A stretch of DNA of 43,563 bases from Nitrospiraceae bacterium (GTDB taxonomy: Bacteria; Nitrospirota; Thermodesulfovibrionia; UBA6902): contig QZIL01000040.1 of assembly GCA_003599025.1 (NCBI GenBank), positions 1 through 43,563 on the forward strand, written 5' to 3'. Shown piece after piece: positions 1 to 10,400 of this stretch (its first letter is position 1; every line of letters starts with the position of its first letter). The notes below the pieces were generated by a model. The model saw nothing but the letters and a program-made list of their open reading frames with translations, did not search any database and was not told the DNA's origin. A program made the position numbers and the translations under genes.

Positions 1-6
1 CTTTGT

Positions 7-118
7 GTCATTCCTGCGAATGCAGGAATCTCGCGATTCCAAGCACTTTCAAAATGCATAGATTCCGGCACTCAGGCCGGAATGACAATTGTGACACAGC
101 CTGGAAAGCGGGAATGAC
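7..118. repeat. GTCATTCC/GGAATGAC dispersed repeat, copy 1
   Basis: The element begins GTCATTCC and ends GGAATGAC, with short hairpins at both ends (for example CCTGCGAATGCAGG). It is the reverse complement, over most of its length, of copy 5 near 23609-23740, including the shared central part with TTTCAAAATGCATAGATTCC. No coding potential is evident. It belongs to a family of at least nine full or partial copies in this window. Confidence 0.85.
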
Positions 119-178
119 GTCTGAATACGTCTTTCAGGTCTGATTGACTCGATGCGAACCTGTCCGGAATCCTCTTTC

Positions 179-201
179 GTCATTCCGGCTTGTCCGGAAT
201 C
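179..201. repeat. Half copy of the GTCATTCC repeat
   Basis: A single hairpin arm, GTCATTCCGGCTTGTCCGGA followed by ATC, corresponds to one end of the dispersed bipartite repeat. The partner arm GGAATGAC is not found downstream, so this is a solo or truncated copy. Confidence 0.7.
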
Positions 202-294
202 TATCTTGATCTTTTCATACACAACTCCACTTCACATTCTATGCCTTTAACCGACAATCTGCTATAATGATCATCATTCCAGGAGGTAGAGACG

Positions 295-864
295 ATGCAA
301 AAGACAGTTACATACTTTGAAAAACCGGGACCGGACAATACAATCCAATGCCTTGAAATTGTTAAAGGCAATATTGATAAGTATGGATACAGGCATGTTA
401 TTGTAGCAACGACTTCAGGAGGCACTGGAGTGCTGTTTGCTGAGGGCCTGAAAGGCAAAGACATTAATCTCGTAGTTGTAACGCACTCATATGGTTTCAA
501 GGAAGTCAACAGCACTGAACTGACTGTCGAAGCAAAGGAAAGGATCCTCGAAGCAGGCGCTGCTGTATATACCGGGACCATGATAACTCACAGCCTCGAA
601 ACAGCGCTGGCAGCTAAATTCAGCGGGGTATACCCCACCCTTCTTGTGGCCCAGTCCCTCCGCAGGTTCGGTGAAGGGGCAAAGGTCTGCTGCGAGATGA
701 CAATGATGGCAGCAGACGCAGGCCTCGTGCCGGAAGGAGAAGATATCCTGGTCGTAGCAGGCACCGGCAGAGGGGCTGATACAGTGACCGTCATCCGTTC
801 AGCAGCATCAAAAAGATTTCTCGACCTTAAGGTGCTCGAAATAGCAGCAAAACCACGGGGATAG
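295..864 (+). CDS. Stand-alone pyruvate kinase C-terminal (alpha/beta) domain-like protein
   Basis: This 189-residue soluble protein resembles the C-terminal alpha/beta domain of pyruvate kinase found as an independent protein in archaea and anaerobic bacteria. The start is supported by AGGAGG about 9 bases upstream. Visible hallmarks are VIVATTSGGTGVLFAEGL near residue 35, LVVVTHSYGF near 60, and the C-terminal VVAGTGRGADTVTVI near 150, which correspond to the allosteric-domain strand and loop pattern. No catalytic TIM-barrel part of pyruvate kinase is present, so it should not be annotated as pyruvate kinase. Its molecular role is unknown; nucleotide or phosphoester sensing is a guess. It stands alone, separated from the next gene by a 260-bp regulatory region. 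Confidence 0.8.
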   Translation: MQKTVTYFEKPGPDNTIQCLEIVKGNIDKYGYRHVIVATTSGGTGVLFAEGLKGKDINLVVVTHSYGFKEVNSTELTVEAKERILEAGAAVYTGTMITHSLETALAAKFSGVYPTLLVAQSLRRFGEGAKVCCEMTMMAADAGLVPEGEDILVVAGTGRGADTVTVIRSAASKRFLDLKVLEIAAKPRG

Positions 865-930
865 TCAGTTCATAATGTAATGGAATCCGGGGTTTTAGTG
901 TTCCGTCTGTAAACCCATGTACAGTCCTAA

Positions 931-963
931 TGCCATAATGGCAATTACAGTGTCATTATGGCA
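931..963. promoter_or_regulatory. Double palindrome operator, site 1
   Basis: Two 13-bp near-palindromes, TGCCATAATGGCA (931-943) and TGTCATTATGGCA (951-963), are separated by 7 bases, so their centres are 20 bp apart, about two helical turns. They lie about 165 bp upstream of the cytochrome start at 1125. The same arrangement occurs at 4173-4206 and 40811-40843. A dimer-pair binding site for a transcription regulator is inferred; the regulator is not identified. Confidence 0.65.
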
Positions 964-1040
964 TGTACAATTAATTGCCTTCCTTCAAAATACTATTCAT
1001 TTTCTTACGGTTATACTATGGCATTTATCTTGCATCATTT

Positions 1041-1062
1041 TTAGATAGTTAAAACTATCTAA
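1041..1062. promoter_or_regulatory. Perfect 22-bp palindrome in cytochrome promoter region
   Basis: TTAGATAGTT, two As, then AACTATCTAA form a perfect inverted repeat 63 bp upstream of the ATG at 1125. Its AT-rich composition and lack of a T-run argue for a protein-binding site rather than a terminator. No other copy was found in the window. Confidence 0.5.
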
Positions 1063-1124
1063 TTTAATTACATCATTCCATCAGATAATGACAGTCAATA
1101 AATACGCTCTGTAAGGAGGATTAC

Positions 1125-3785
1125 ATGTTTAAGAACACAAGGACTATATTCACTTTAATCTGTACAGCGCTCCTCATTTGCGCTCTTGGATTCTTTTCCC
1201 CGGCCAGTGCACAGTCTTGCATAGACAATGATGGCGACGGTTACGGCAATCCCGGAAATGCATCATGCCCAAAAGGCAACAAAACAGACTGTGATGACAA
1301 TGACCCTAAGGTATATCCGGGCGCACCCGAGATCTGTGACGGCAAAGACTCCAACTGCGACGGCTGGAAGGCTGCCACGGACATAGACAAGGATGGAGAC
1401 GGCGTCCCCATGTGCAAGAATGACTGCAATGATAACGATCCTACCATTTATCCCGGTGCCGCTGAAATCTGTGACGGCAAAGACAACAACTGTGACTATA
1501 GAATACCAACAAACGAAAAAGATCTTGACGGTGACGGATATCTGGCCTGCGGAACACCGGCTGACTGTAATGACAATGACCCCTTCGTCAATCCGGGGAT
1601 GCAGGAATGGTGCTCAGATAATAAAGACAACAACTGTAACGGCCAGAAGGACGAAACCCCTTGCATCTGTCCTGACGCAGACAACGACGGCTTTACAGCT
1701 TCCTACTGCGGCGGAACAGACTGTACTGATACAGACAACACGGTATATCCCGGTGCGCCTGAACTCTGTACTGACGGCAAAGACAATGACTGTAACGGGC
1801 TGAAAGATTGCGCTGACCCCAATGCGGTCAACTGCCCTGTTATCACCGATGCTGACGGAGACGGATTTGACGTGGCCGGTATATGCGGCAAGGCAGACTG
1901 TGATGACAATGATCCGAGGGTCTATCCAGGCGCCCCTGAGATCTGTGACGGCAAGGACTCTAACTGTGACGGATGGAAGGCCAAGACTGACGTGGACGCA
2001 GATGGAGACGGCGTACCTGTATGTGCCGGAGATTGTAATGACAATAACCCTAACATCAATCCTTTGGTCCTCGAAAGACATATCGGAGATCCGATTTGCA
2101 GTGACGGTATCGACAATGACTGTGACGGAAGGGCTGATGCAGCAGACAGCGGCTGTGCTCCCGGAAGCTGCAATACAAAGACAAGCCCCAAGGACGCACC
2201 CCATTTCTTTACCCTGCTGAATCCTGACAACACTGTTCACTCACAGAACAGTGCATTAAACTGCGGGAAGTGTCATTCAGCTGATTTCAGAGACCCGATA
2301 CGTTTTGCCTGCCAGCGCTGCCATGCTGATCCTGCAGATGCATCCGATCCGCTTAACGGCACACTCAAGGCCCAGTATCCCCTGCCAGTGCCTTATGGTT
2401 TCGGCTCCGCACCTAATGTGGCCATGCATTCATCAGCCAACATAGGCACCAGATACGGAAACTGGAACATGGGAGACAAGGGCTGCGTAACCTGCCACAG
2501 TCCTCATGCCCAGGAGCAGGACAATCTCTTTGGTACAGACTACGGCATGTTCATAAAAGAATATGTATGCTTTAATAATCCGGTGACAGGGCTTAACCTT
2601 GAGTCGTTTGTTGAATTCACTTCTCCCGCGGGCCCGGGTTCATTTGCAGACGGTCCCCGTCATAATGAGAACATATGCGAAATGTGCCACACCCAGACCA
2701 AGTATCACCGCAGGGACGGGACATCGCCGGCCCATTACGACGGAGACAAATGTACAAGCTGCCATGTGCATGACAGTGGTTTCAAGCCAAGCTGCGGTGC
2801 CTGTCACGCGGTACCGCCGCCTACCGGAACGCATGCAATTCATTTTGGCGGTACAAAAGATGACGCTTCATACGGCAGTACATCAATCGCCCAGGATGTG
2901 ACATCTCAGGGTACAATCTATCTGATGAACTGCGGTAACTGTCACCCAATGGATGGCTCAAAACACATAAACGGAGTGTCAAACAGCGGTGGCGGTGCTG
3001 CAGAAATAGAACTGTATAATCCCAATGCACCGGCAGGGTCACTAAAGTCCATGAGTCCGAATGCAACATATACGCCCGGGACCACTATCATGACTGACGC
3101 CTTTGGCATGAAGTATACGGTTGGCGGGACCTGCAGCAACGTGTACTGCCACAGCGGTCCTAAGTTTGAGACCGTAGATCCGGTAACAGGCGCATTCCCG
3201 GCTGTCATTCCGAACCCGACACCCAGTACGAATATATATCCTTTGATATACAACCCGCCATGGGAAAACTTTGTTGTCAGCTCAAGGACATATAAGAACC
3301 CGAAGTGGGGTGTTGATTCTCTTGGCTGCAACGGATGCCATGGGTATCCTATACAGAGCCAGTACCCTGATGTTTCAGCAGGAGCAGGTGATTCACATGC
3401 GTGGATCGATGACTACGGATACATCAACCTGCATGTATGGAATATGAGTTTTGCCCCGGTACAGTGCAGCGCATGCCATAACGATACGGTAAAGAATGCC
3501 TTTACATATACAAGGAATGACTACAGTATTCTGATCAACAATATCCCTATCTTTAATAAATCAAAACATGTAAACGGCAAAAAAGATGTTGCCTTCACTA
3601 CCGTGCCCGTCCCATACAACAAATACTCCGGTACGGTGTACAAAGACCTGTCAACCGCAACGTATAACGCAGGCACAAAGACCTGTTCAAATGTCGCGTG
3701 CCATATCAACCAGACACAGGTCAAGTGGGGGCAGCCGTACAGGTGGTGGAATGGATTTGAATGCAACTCCTGTCATCGCATGTAA
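1125..3785 (+). CDS. Secreted MopE-type metal-binding repeat / multiheme cytochrome c fusion
   Basis: This 886-residue protein starts after GGAGG and carries a signal peptide (about residues 1-29, ending FFSPASAQ). Residues about 31-345 hold six repeats of the MopE-like putative metal-binding motif (D-x-D-G-D-G, then D-C-x-D-N-D-P, then P-G-x-x-E-x-C-x-D-x-x-D-N-x-C). From about residue 380 to the last residues I count ten CxxCH motifs and two CxxxxCH motifs (CSNVYCH, CSNVACH), the pattern of Geobacter-type CxxxxCH/CxxCH cytochromes. A SFADG segment precedes a CEMCHTQTKYH motif that recurs in all four cytochromes of the window. It is probably an exported electron-transfer protein at or outside the outer membrane; the partner reductase or substrate is unknown. 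The N-terminal region is closely related to that of the giant cytochrome at 4440. Confidence 0.88.
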   Translation: MFKNTRTIFTLICTALLICALGFFSPASAQSCIDNDGDGYGNPGNASCPKGNKTDCDDNDPKVYPGAPEICDGKDSNCDGWKAATDIDKDGDGVPMCKNDCNDNDPTIYPGAAEICDGKDNNCDYRIPTNEKDLDGDGYLACGTPADCNDNDPFVNPGMQEWCSDNKDNNCNGQKDETPCICPDADNDGFTASYCGGTDCTDTDNTVYPGAPELCTDGKDNDCNGLKDCADPNAVNCPVITDADGDGFDVAGICGKADCDDNDPRVYPGAPEICDGKDSNCDGWKAKTDVDADGDGVPVCAGDCNDNNPNINPLVLERHIGDPICSDGIDNDCDGRADAADSGCAPGSCNTKTSPKDAPHFFTLLNPDNTVHSQNSALNCGKCHSADFRDPIRFACQRCHADPADASDPLNGTLKAQYPLPVPYGFGSAPNVAMHSSANIGTRYGNWNMGDKGCVTCHSPHAQEQDNLFGTDYGMFIKEYVCFNNPVTGLNLESFVEFTSPAGPGSFADGPRHNENICEMCHTQTKYHRRDGTSPAHYDGDKCTSCHVHDSGFKPSCGACHAVPPPTGTHAIHFGGTKDDASYGSTSIAQDVTSQGTIYLMNCGNCHPMDGSKHINGVSNSGGGAAEIELYNPNAPAGSLKSMSPNATYTPGTTIMTDAFGMKYTVGGTCSNVYCHSGPKFETVDPVTGAFPAVIPNPTPSTNIYPLIYNPPWENFVVSSRTYKNPKWGVDSLGCNGCHGYPIQSQYPDVSAGAGDSHAWIDDYGYINLHVWNMSFAPVQCSACHNDTVKNAFTYTRNDYSILINNIPIFNKSKHVNGKKDVAFTTVPVPYNKYSGTVYKDLSTATYNAGTKTCSNVACHINQTQVKWGQPYRWWNGFECNSCHRM

Positions 3786-3828
3786 ACCATGCAGGGAGGT
3801 TTGTAATTAAAGGACTAAAGAGGAACAT

Positions 3829-3948
3829 GTGTTAAACAATAAACACAGTGCCAGATCAGCCATAGCCACAGGGCTGAAATATTTACTGTCCCTGGCTATG
3901 CTGGGCGGAATTATTATGCTGATAATAGCAGTATATACATCGGCATGA
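3829..3948 (+). CDS. Small single-pass membrane peptide (39 aa)
   Basis: A GTG-initiated small ORF follows the cytochrome stop by 43 bases, with a GAGGA ribosome binding site close upstream. The peptide has a short basic N-terminus (LNNKHSARSAIATGLKYLL) followed by a hydrophobic stretch, about 20 residues (LLSLAMLGGIIMLIIAVYTS), predicting one membrane segment with a near-absent C-terminal tail. A hairpin terminator follows at 4027, so it is probably the last gene of the cytochrome transcript. No family is recognised. A small accessory or assembly subunit is possible, but the peptide's reality rests on ribosome binding site, hydrophobic pattern and position only. Confidence 0.55.
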   Translation: MLNNKHSARSAIATGLKYLLSLAMLGGIIMLIIAVYTSA

Positions 3949-4026
3949 CCAGCTGCCCCTGCCCTTTACCGGCAGGATGAGCCGTTTATCGGTAAGATAT
4001 GTAAGTAACCATTGGTTTGATAGAAG

Positions 4027-4067
4027 AAATGCTTCACCCCTTAAATCAGTGGATGAAGCATTTTTTT
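4027..4067 (+). terminator. Rho-independent terminator after cytochrome operon
   Basis: AAATGCTTCA (4027-4036) pairs with TGAAGCATTT (4054-4063), and the descending arm merges into a run of seven Ts. This ends the transcript carrying the cytochrome at 1125 and the small membrane peptide at 3829. Confidence 0.85.
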
Positions 4068-4172
4068 GTTCTTTCAGCACTTATTTAATAAATAAAACAG
4101 GTACGGGAAAAGAAGGCATAGTTCCCGGAGGCCATTTCCTGACATCAGGCTTTCTAATCCCCTATTCTTGCA

Positions 4173-4206
4173 TGTCATTATGACAAGCAAAACTGCCATT
4201 ATGACA
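4173..4206. promoter_or_regulatory. Double palindrome operator, site 2
   Basis: TGTCATTATGACA (4173-4185, near-perfect palindrome) and TGCCATTATGACA (4194-4206) have centres 21 bp apart, 234 bp upstream of the giant cytochrome start at 4440. The arrangement matches sites at 931-963 and 40811-40843. The remaining 230 bp of leader is AT-rich and has no gene. Confidence 0.65.
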
Positions 4207-4362
4207 TGAATTACTTATACCTTTGCCACTCAATATATATATTTCAATGACTTTCATATTGGCATCAAGATTGCTTCATTATTGTGGATTCCGATTAATC
4301 ATTCTATTTTTCCAATAGATATTCAACGTTAAATAAAGAGTATGAATTACAGCGGTGAATTC

Positions 4363-4394
4363 TTATATTGGACAATCAACTGTTATCAATATAA
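4363..4394 (+). promoter_or_regulatory. Leader inverted repeat before giant cytochrome
   Basis: TTATATTG (4363-4370) is the reverse complement of CAATATAA (4387-4394), ending about 45 bases before the start codon. It could form a hairpin in the 5' leader or be an operator. The evidence is the inverted repeat alone. Confidence 0.35.
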
Positions 4395-4439
4395 CGAAAA
4401 ATTTTCAAAATAAAACAACTAATAAATATGGAGGCTAAC

Positions 4440-7400
4440 ATGTCGAATGGCAAAATCTGCAGAGAGAATATACATTGGCTGGCGTCGATGCTCATCTTCG
4501 TGCTTATGTTTGGCGCTGCCGGGAGTACTTTTGCTTCACTGGCACAGGATGGAGCAGCAACGAATTCTTCATCCACAACTGCTACGGTTTCATGGAACCA
4601 TACAATAGGCACAGGAAGCAACAGGCTGCTTGTGGTTGGTGTTTCCTACGACGCAAGAAACTCAAATACAGTATCAAGCGTTACATTAGGATCAACGAAT
4701 CTCACAAAGCTCCGAGGTGAAGGAACCGGAGCAGCTAATGCACGGACAGAAATCTGGTACCTTACTTCACCGGCGTCCGGTACAAATACAATAACGGTCG
4801 TAATCGGCGGGACCTTAACCGGCCAGCGGAATATGGCAGGTGCAGTGTCCTATACAGGCGTTGATCAGACAACCCCTTTTTCGTCTGACAACGGGGCGGT
4901 GGGAAGCAGCGGCGCTGCTCCAACTGTTAATGTTACCTCAGCAGCCGGCAATCTGGTTTTCGACATATTCTGTACATTCAAACCCGCAACAACCCCTGCA
5001 GTCGGTGCCGGTCAGACCCAGTACTGGAAGAACACTACATCGGGGAACGCGGGTGTTAACGGCGGCATGAGCAGAAAAGCCGGTGCAGCATCGGTTACCA
5101 TGAGCTGGACAGGCAATGCGGGCTCAGGTACCGGCAATGTCAGGTCTATTAGCGCTGCCAGCATAAAGGCAGTGCCGGTTGCATGTATAGACCTCGATGG
5201 CGACGGTTACGGATCTAATGGCGCAAATACATGTCCGAAGGGGATAGCAGTAGACTGTAATGACAATGATCCGACGGTATATCCCGGTGCCCCTGAAATC
5301 TGTGACGGCAAGGACAACAACTGCGACGGCTGGAAGCCGACTACAGACATTGACAAAGACGGCGACGGGGTCCCCATGTGCGCAAATGACTGCAATGATG
5401 ACGATCCTACCATTTATCCCGGAGCACCTGAACTCTGTGACGGTAAGGACAACAACTGCGACTATATAATACCGATGAACGAGAGAGATGTTGACGGGGA
5501 CGGATACCGTACCTGCGATGTACCGGGCGACTGTAATGACAATGACCCATTCATAAATCCGGGTATGCAGGAATGGTGCTCGGACAATAAAGACAACAAC
5601 TGTAACGGTCAGAAAGACGAAGTACCATGTATCTGTCCTGACGCTGACAACGACGGCTTCACCGCTTCCTTTTGCGGAGGAACAGACTGTGTTGACACTG
5701 ATCCGGTAATTTATCCCGGCGCCCCTGAAATCTGCTCCGACGGTAAGGACAATAACTGCAACAGTGCGGTTGACTGCAAAGACTCTGCCTGCTCAACTGA
5801 TACAGGATGTCTTGCCTGTATAGCAAATGACAGGGACGGCGACGGTTTTTCAACGTTAGGTGGCATATGCGGTAAAACAGACTGCGACGACAATGACCCG
5901 AAGGTCTATCCCGGAGCCCCTGAAATCTGTGACGGCAAGGACTCTAACTGCGACGGCTGGAAGCCCCCCACGGATGTTGACGCAGACGGAGACGGAGTAC
6001 CGCTTTGTGCCAGTGACTGTGATGATAATAACCCCAACCGGTTCCCCGGCAACAGAGAGATATGCACTGATGGTATCGACAACGATTGTGACTATATGGT
6101 CGACGCTGTAGACCCTGACTGCAAGTTCAGCTGCAATACAAAAACGTCCCCAAAGAACGGTCCTCACATGTTTGACCTGAAGGACCCTGCTAACGGATCT
6201 ACGATAAAAACGTCATGTAACTGGTGCCATTATGATTCAACAGGGGCGATAGATCAAAGGGCCCTTTGTCAGAGATGCCACGCTGACCCGGCAGATACAT
6301 CCGACCCTATAAACGGTAAACTGAAGCAGCAGTATCCAATGGCGCCGCCTTACGGATTCGGTACCGCACCCCAGGTAAATATGCATTCCTCGAGCGTTGT
6401 AGGTACCAAATACGGAAACTGGAGCATGAACTGCATGAACTGCCATAACCCGCATACCGAGGAGCAGAACCTTAAATACGGGACGACATACGGCAAGTAC
6501 ATAAAAGAATATATATGTTATGACAACGCGGCAACAGGTCAGCACACTGAGCAGGTCATACGCTTCACTTCCAGCACCGGAACTGGTTCATTTGCAGATG
6601 GTACGCCTTATACTGAAAACATCTGCAACATGTGCCATACCCAGACAAATCACCACCAGGCAGACGGCACCGCCCCCGGCGGACAGGGGCATAATGACGG
6701 GCAGAACTGCATGGCCTGCCACGCGCACAGTGCCGGTTTCAAACCAATCGGAGGCACACCGGCAGCGCCGCACAATACGCCTGAATTCTCAAATAATTGT
6801 GACTACTGTCATGTAAGCGCAACAGATTATTCATCGCCTGTCCCTGATTCAAAGTGTAACCAGTGCCATACAGCAGCTGGCGCACTCAAGGCAGGGTTCC
6901 CGGCAGCACCAAACGTTGTAACACACAGCACTGCCAACGGATCAGGCAATTACACCTATAATAAAACCTGTGCCGACTGTCATCAGATCATGACAGCAAG
7001 CACAAACCTGAAACTCGTCAAGACCAATCTGTCTGCAGCGGGCGGAGGCAGCAACATAGTCTTTACCGCAAGGACAGGCGCCGGGTCCTTTGCAGACGGA
7101 GCACCCTATACCGGGAATGTCTGCAACAGCTGCCACACGATGACAAACCATCATCAGGCAGATGGCACGGCCCCGGGAGGACAGGACCATAACAACAGCA
7201 CAGACTGTACAGGATGTCATGCGCATAATAACGGATTCAGTCCGATACCGGTAAACGTCCCGGCCCCGCACGATACAGCAGCATGTACAGCGTGTCATAC
7301 AACTCCTGATACATATGTAGTAAATGCTGCGATACCGAACAGCGCATGCAACAGCTGCCACGGCATCGGAAGCACAGGCGGTTCTACAAAGAAACTGGCC

Positions 7401-10400
7401 ACGCATTTCGGAAGCACATACAACGATCCTACAACCGGAGCGGCATTAAGTGCCAAGTGTGTAGAGTGCCACAACCCGATGTCTGCTCAGACCAACCTGA
7501 AGTTCATCAGAAGCACTGTCAGGGGCAAGGCAGTAGTGTTTACTGCCCTGACAGGAGCTGGAAGCTTCGCGGACGGTGGAGCGCCGTTTAATGGAATCTG
7601 CGAAGTTTGTCATACCCAGACCAACCACCATCAGAATGACGGTACAGCTCCAGGCGGTCAAAGCCACAATGACGGCACAAACTGCACAGCCTGCCATACT
7701 CATGGAGGCGGATTCACGGACCAGAACTCAAGTGTGAATGTCCCTGCCCCACACAACACGGCAGCGTGTACAGCATGTCATACGCCAACAGACTACGTCG
7801 TCAATGCCCCGATAGCCAACAGCAAGTGCAACAGCTGCCACGGCATCGGAAGCACAGGCGGTTCAACAAAGAAACTCGCTTCTCATTTTGGAAGCACATA
7901 TATTGATCCTACGACCGGCGGTTATTTAAACGCCATGTGTGTAGAGTGCCACAACCCGATGTCTGCTCAGAGCAACCTGAAGTCCATCAGAAGCACTGTA
8001 AGAGGCAAGGCAGTAGTTTTTACCGCCCTGACAGGAGCAGGAAGTTTTGCGGACGGCGGCGCACCATATAACGGTATCTGCGAAGTCTGCCATACCCAGA
8101 CCAACCACCATCAGAATGACGGCACAGCCCCCGGCGGCCAGAGCCATAATGATGGAACAAACTGCACAACCTGTCATACTCACAGCGGCGGCTTCACAGA
8201 CCAGAACTCAAGTGTGAACGTTCCTGCACCGCATTCGACCCAGGCATGTACAACATGTCACACAGCTACAGACTATGTTGCAAATGCGCCGATTGCAAAC
8301 AGCAAGTGCAACAGCTGCCACGGCATCGGGAGCACAGGCGGGTCTACAAAGAAACTGGCCACGCATTTCGGAAGCACATACAACGATCCTACAACCGGAG
8401 CGGCATTAAGCGCGAAATGCGTAGAGTGCCACAACCCGATGTCTGCTCAGAGCAACCTGCGGTTAATCAGAAGCACTGTCAGGGGCAAGGCAGTAGTGTT
8501 TACTGCCCTGACCGGAGCTGGAAGCTTCGCGGACGGTGGAGCGCCGTTTAACGGAATCTGCGAAGTCTGCCATACACAGACCAACCACCATCGCGCAAGC
8601 GGAACAGCTCCCGGCGGTCAGAGCCATAATGACGGTACAAACTGCACAACATGTCATACGCACGGAGGCGGGTTCAGTGACCAGAACAGCGGTTATCAGG
8701 TGCCTGCACCGCACAACACGGCACTCTGTACTGCATGTCACACGCCAACAGACTATGTACCGAATGCCCCGATAGCAAACAGCAAGTGCAACAGCTGCCA
8801 CGGCATCGGGACCACAGGCGGGTCTACAAAGAAAGTCGATACACACTTCAGCAGCACATACAATGACCCCACGACCGGTCTGGCATTAGAGGCAAAGTGC
8901 GTAGAATGCCATAACCCGATGAGCACGCAGAGCAACCTGAAGTTCATCAGAAGCACAGTCAGGGGCAAGGCAGTAGTGTTTACCGCCCTCACCGGTGCAG
9001 GAAGTTTTGCTGACGGTGGAGCGCCATATAATGGAATCTGCGAAGTATGCCACACGCAGACAAACCACCATCAGAACGATGGAACAGCTCCCGGCGGTCA
9101 GAGCCATAATAATGGAACGAACTGCACGACATGCCACACTCACGGAGGCGGTTTCACTGATCAGGGCAACACTGTTAACGTACCTGCACCGCACGACACC
9201 GCACCATGTTCAGCATGTCATACGCCAACAGACTATGTGATAAATGCCCAGATCGATAACAGCAAGTGCAACACATGTCACGGAATCGGGACCACCGGCG
9301 GCTCAACGATCAAGCTTGCCACGCACTTTGGAAGCAAATACAATGATCCTACAACCGGCGCGGCATTAAACGTCAGATGCGTGGAGTGCCATAACCCGAT
9401 GAGAGCACAGAGCAACCTTGCATTTATCAGAAGCACGATAAGAGGCAAGGCAGTCGTGTTTACTGCATACACCGGAGCCAACAGCTTTGCGGACGGCGGA
9501 GCGCCGTACAACGGAGTTTGCGAAGTCTGTCATACACAGACGAACCACCATCGTGCAAGCGGAACAGCTCCCGGCGGTCAGAGCCATAATGACGGGACTG
9601 ACTGCGGCCTGTGCCATAAACATGAGGGAGGGCTCCAGCCTTCTGGAAGCTGCAAAGACTGTCATTCAACTACGCAGGGCAACAGGGCTGCCGTGGTAGG
9701 TCAGTTCAGCGGCAATTCGCACCATGTTCAGGGGGTGAATGTGACAGATGCCACGTGCTATCAGTGCCACTGGGAAGCAAACAGCGACGGCACCATTAAC
9801 AGCGCATACCACGGAGGCTGGAATGCTCCGGGCTCACCTGTAAACCTGGTCGTTTATGGAAACGGGACAAGACCCTCAGCATACTCACTGGGGATAACAG
9901 CAGTTTCGTATACCGCAGTAGCGGGCACAACAAATATTCCGATAGTTGTCGGCAATGACTCTTCAAGATGGCCATACAGCGGGACAAACCAGAGCACGGC
10001 AAACCGGGTGTATGTAGACTCTACAACTCCTGCGAATGCTGACGGTACCATCACTTCATTCCAGTTGTACGTTACAGCTGGAAGCGGAAACATCTGGATA
10101 TTTACAGCATCCAAGAGCGGCAATACGATCACTCCTCGAGCTGTAACAACAGTTGCCTTACAGGGCACCAACCGTACAAATACATGGACGGGCCTGAACC
10201 TTGCAGTAAAGGCAGGCGATGTTGTCGGCTTCTATAGTACAACTCTCAGGGTAAGACAGGATTCAAGCAGTACGGGTGCTGTGAACTTTACTTCAAGTGC
10301 AGTCACCCCGACCCCCGGAGTGCCGTTTACTGCATCCAGCACGAGCACGAGCAGAGCAGCTGTCTATGCAACAGGCACATCAACTGTCAGCAGCGGCACG

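Noticed and set aside
7-201. The GTCATTCC elements as integron attC sites.
   Set aside because: They lack the conserved attC core ends and are not arranged with gene cassettes or an integrase.
955-975. TGGCATG...TTGCC near 956-975 as a sigma-54 promoter.
   Set aside because: The GG to GC spacing is too long for the -24/-12 element, and the bases are explained by the double palindrome.
1614-2240. Long open frames opposite the MopE-type repeats (minus strand).
   Set aside because: They arise from the biased codons of the Asp/Asn/Cys-rich repeats and have no ribosome binding site or recognisable protein features.
8463-8846. Cys- and Val-rich minus-strand frames opposite the cytochrome repeats.
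   Set aside because: Reverse readings of CxxCH-rich repeats; they recur with each 480-bp unit and show no independent signals.
7258-9660. Regular repeats that might be read as a CRISPR array or satellite.
   Set aside because: The 480-bp units are wholly coding, in frame and carry heme motifs; no short direct repeats with unique spacers are present.
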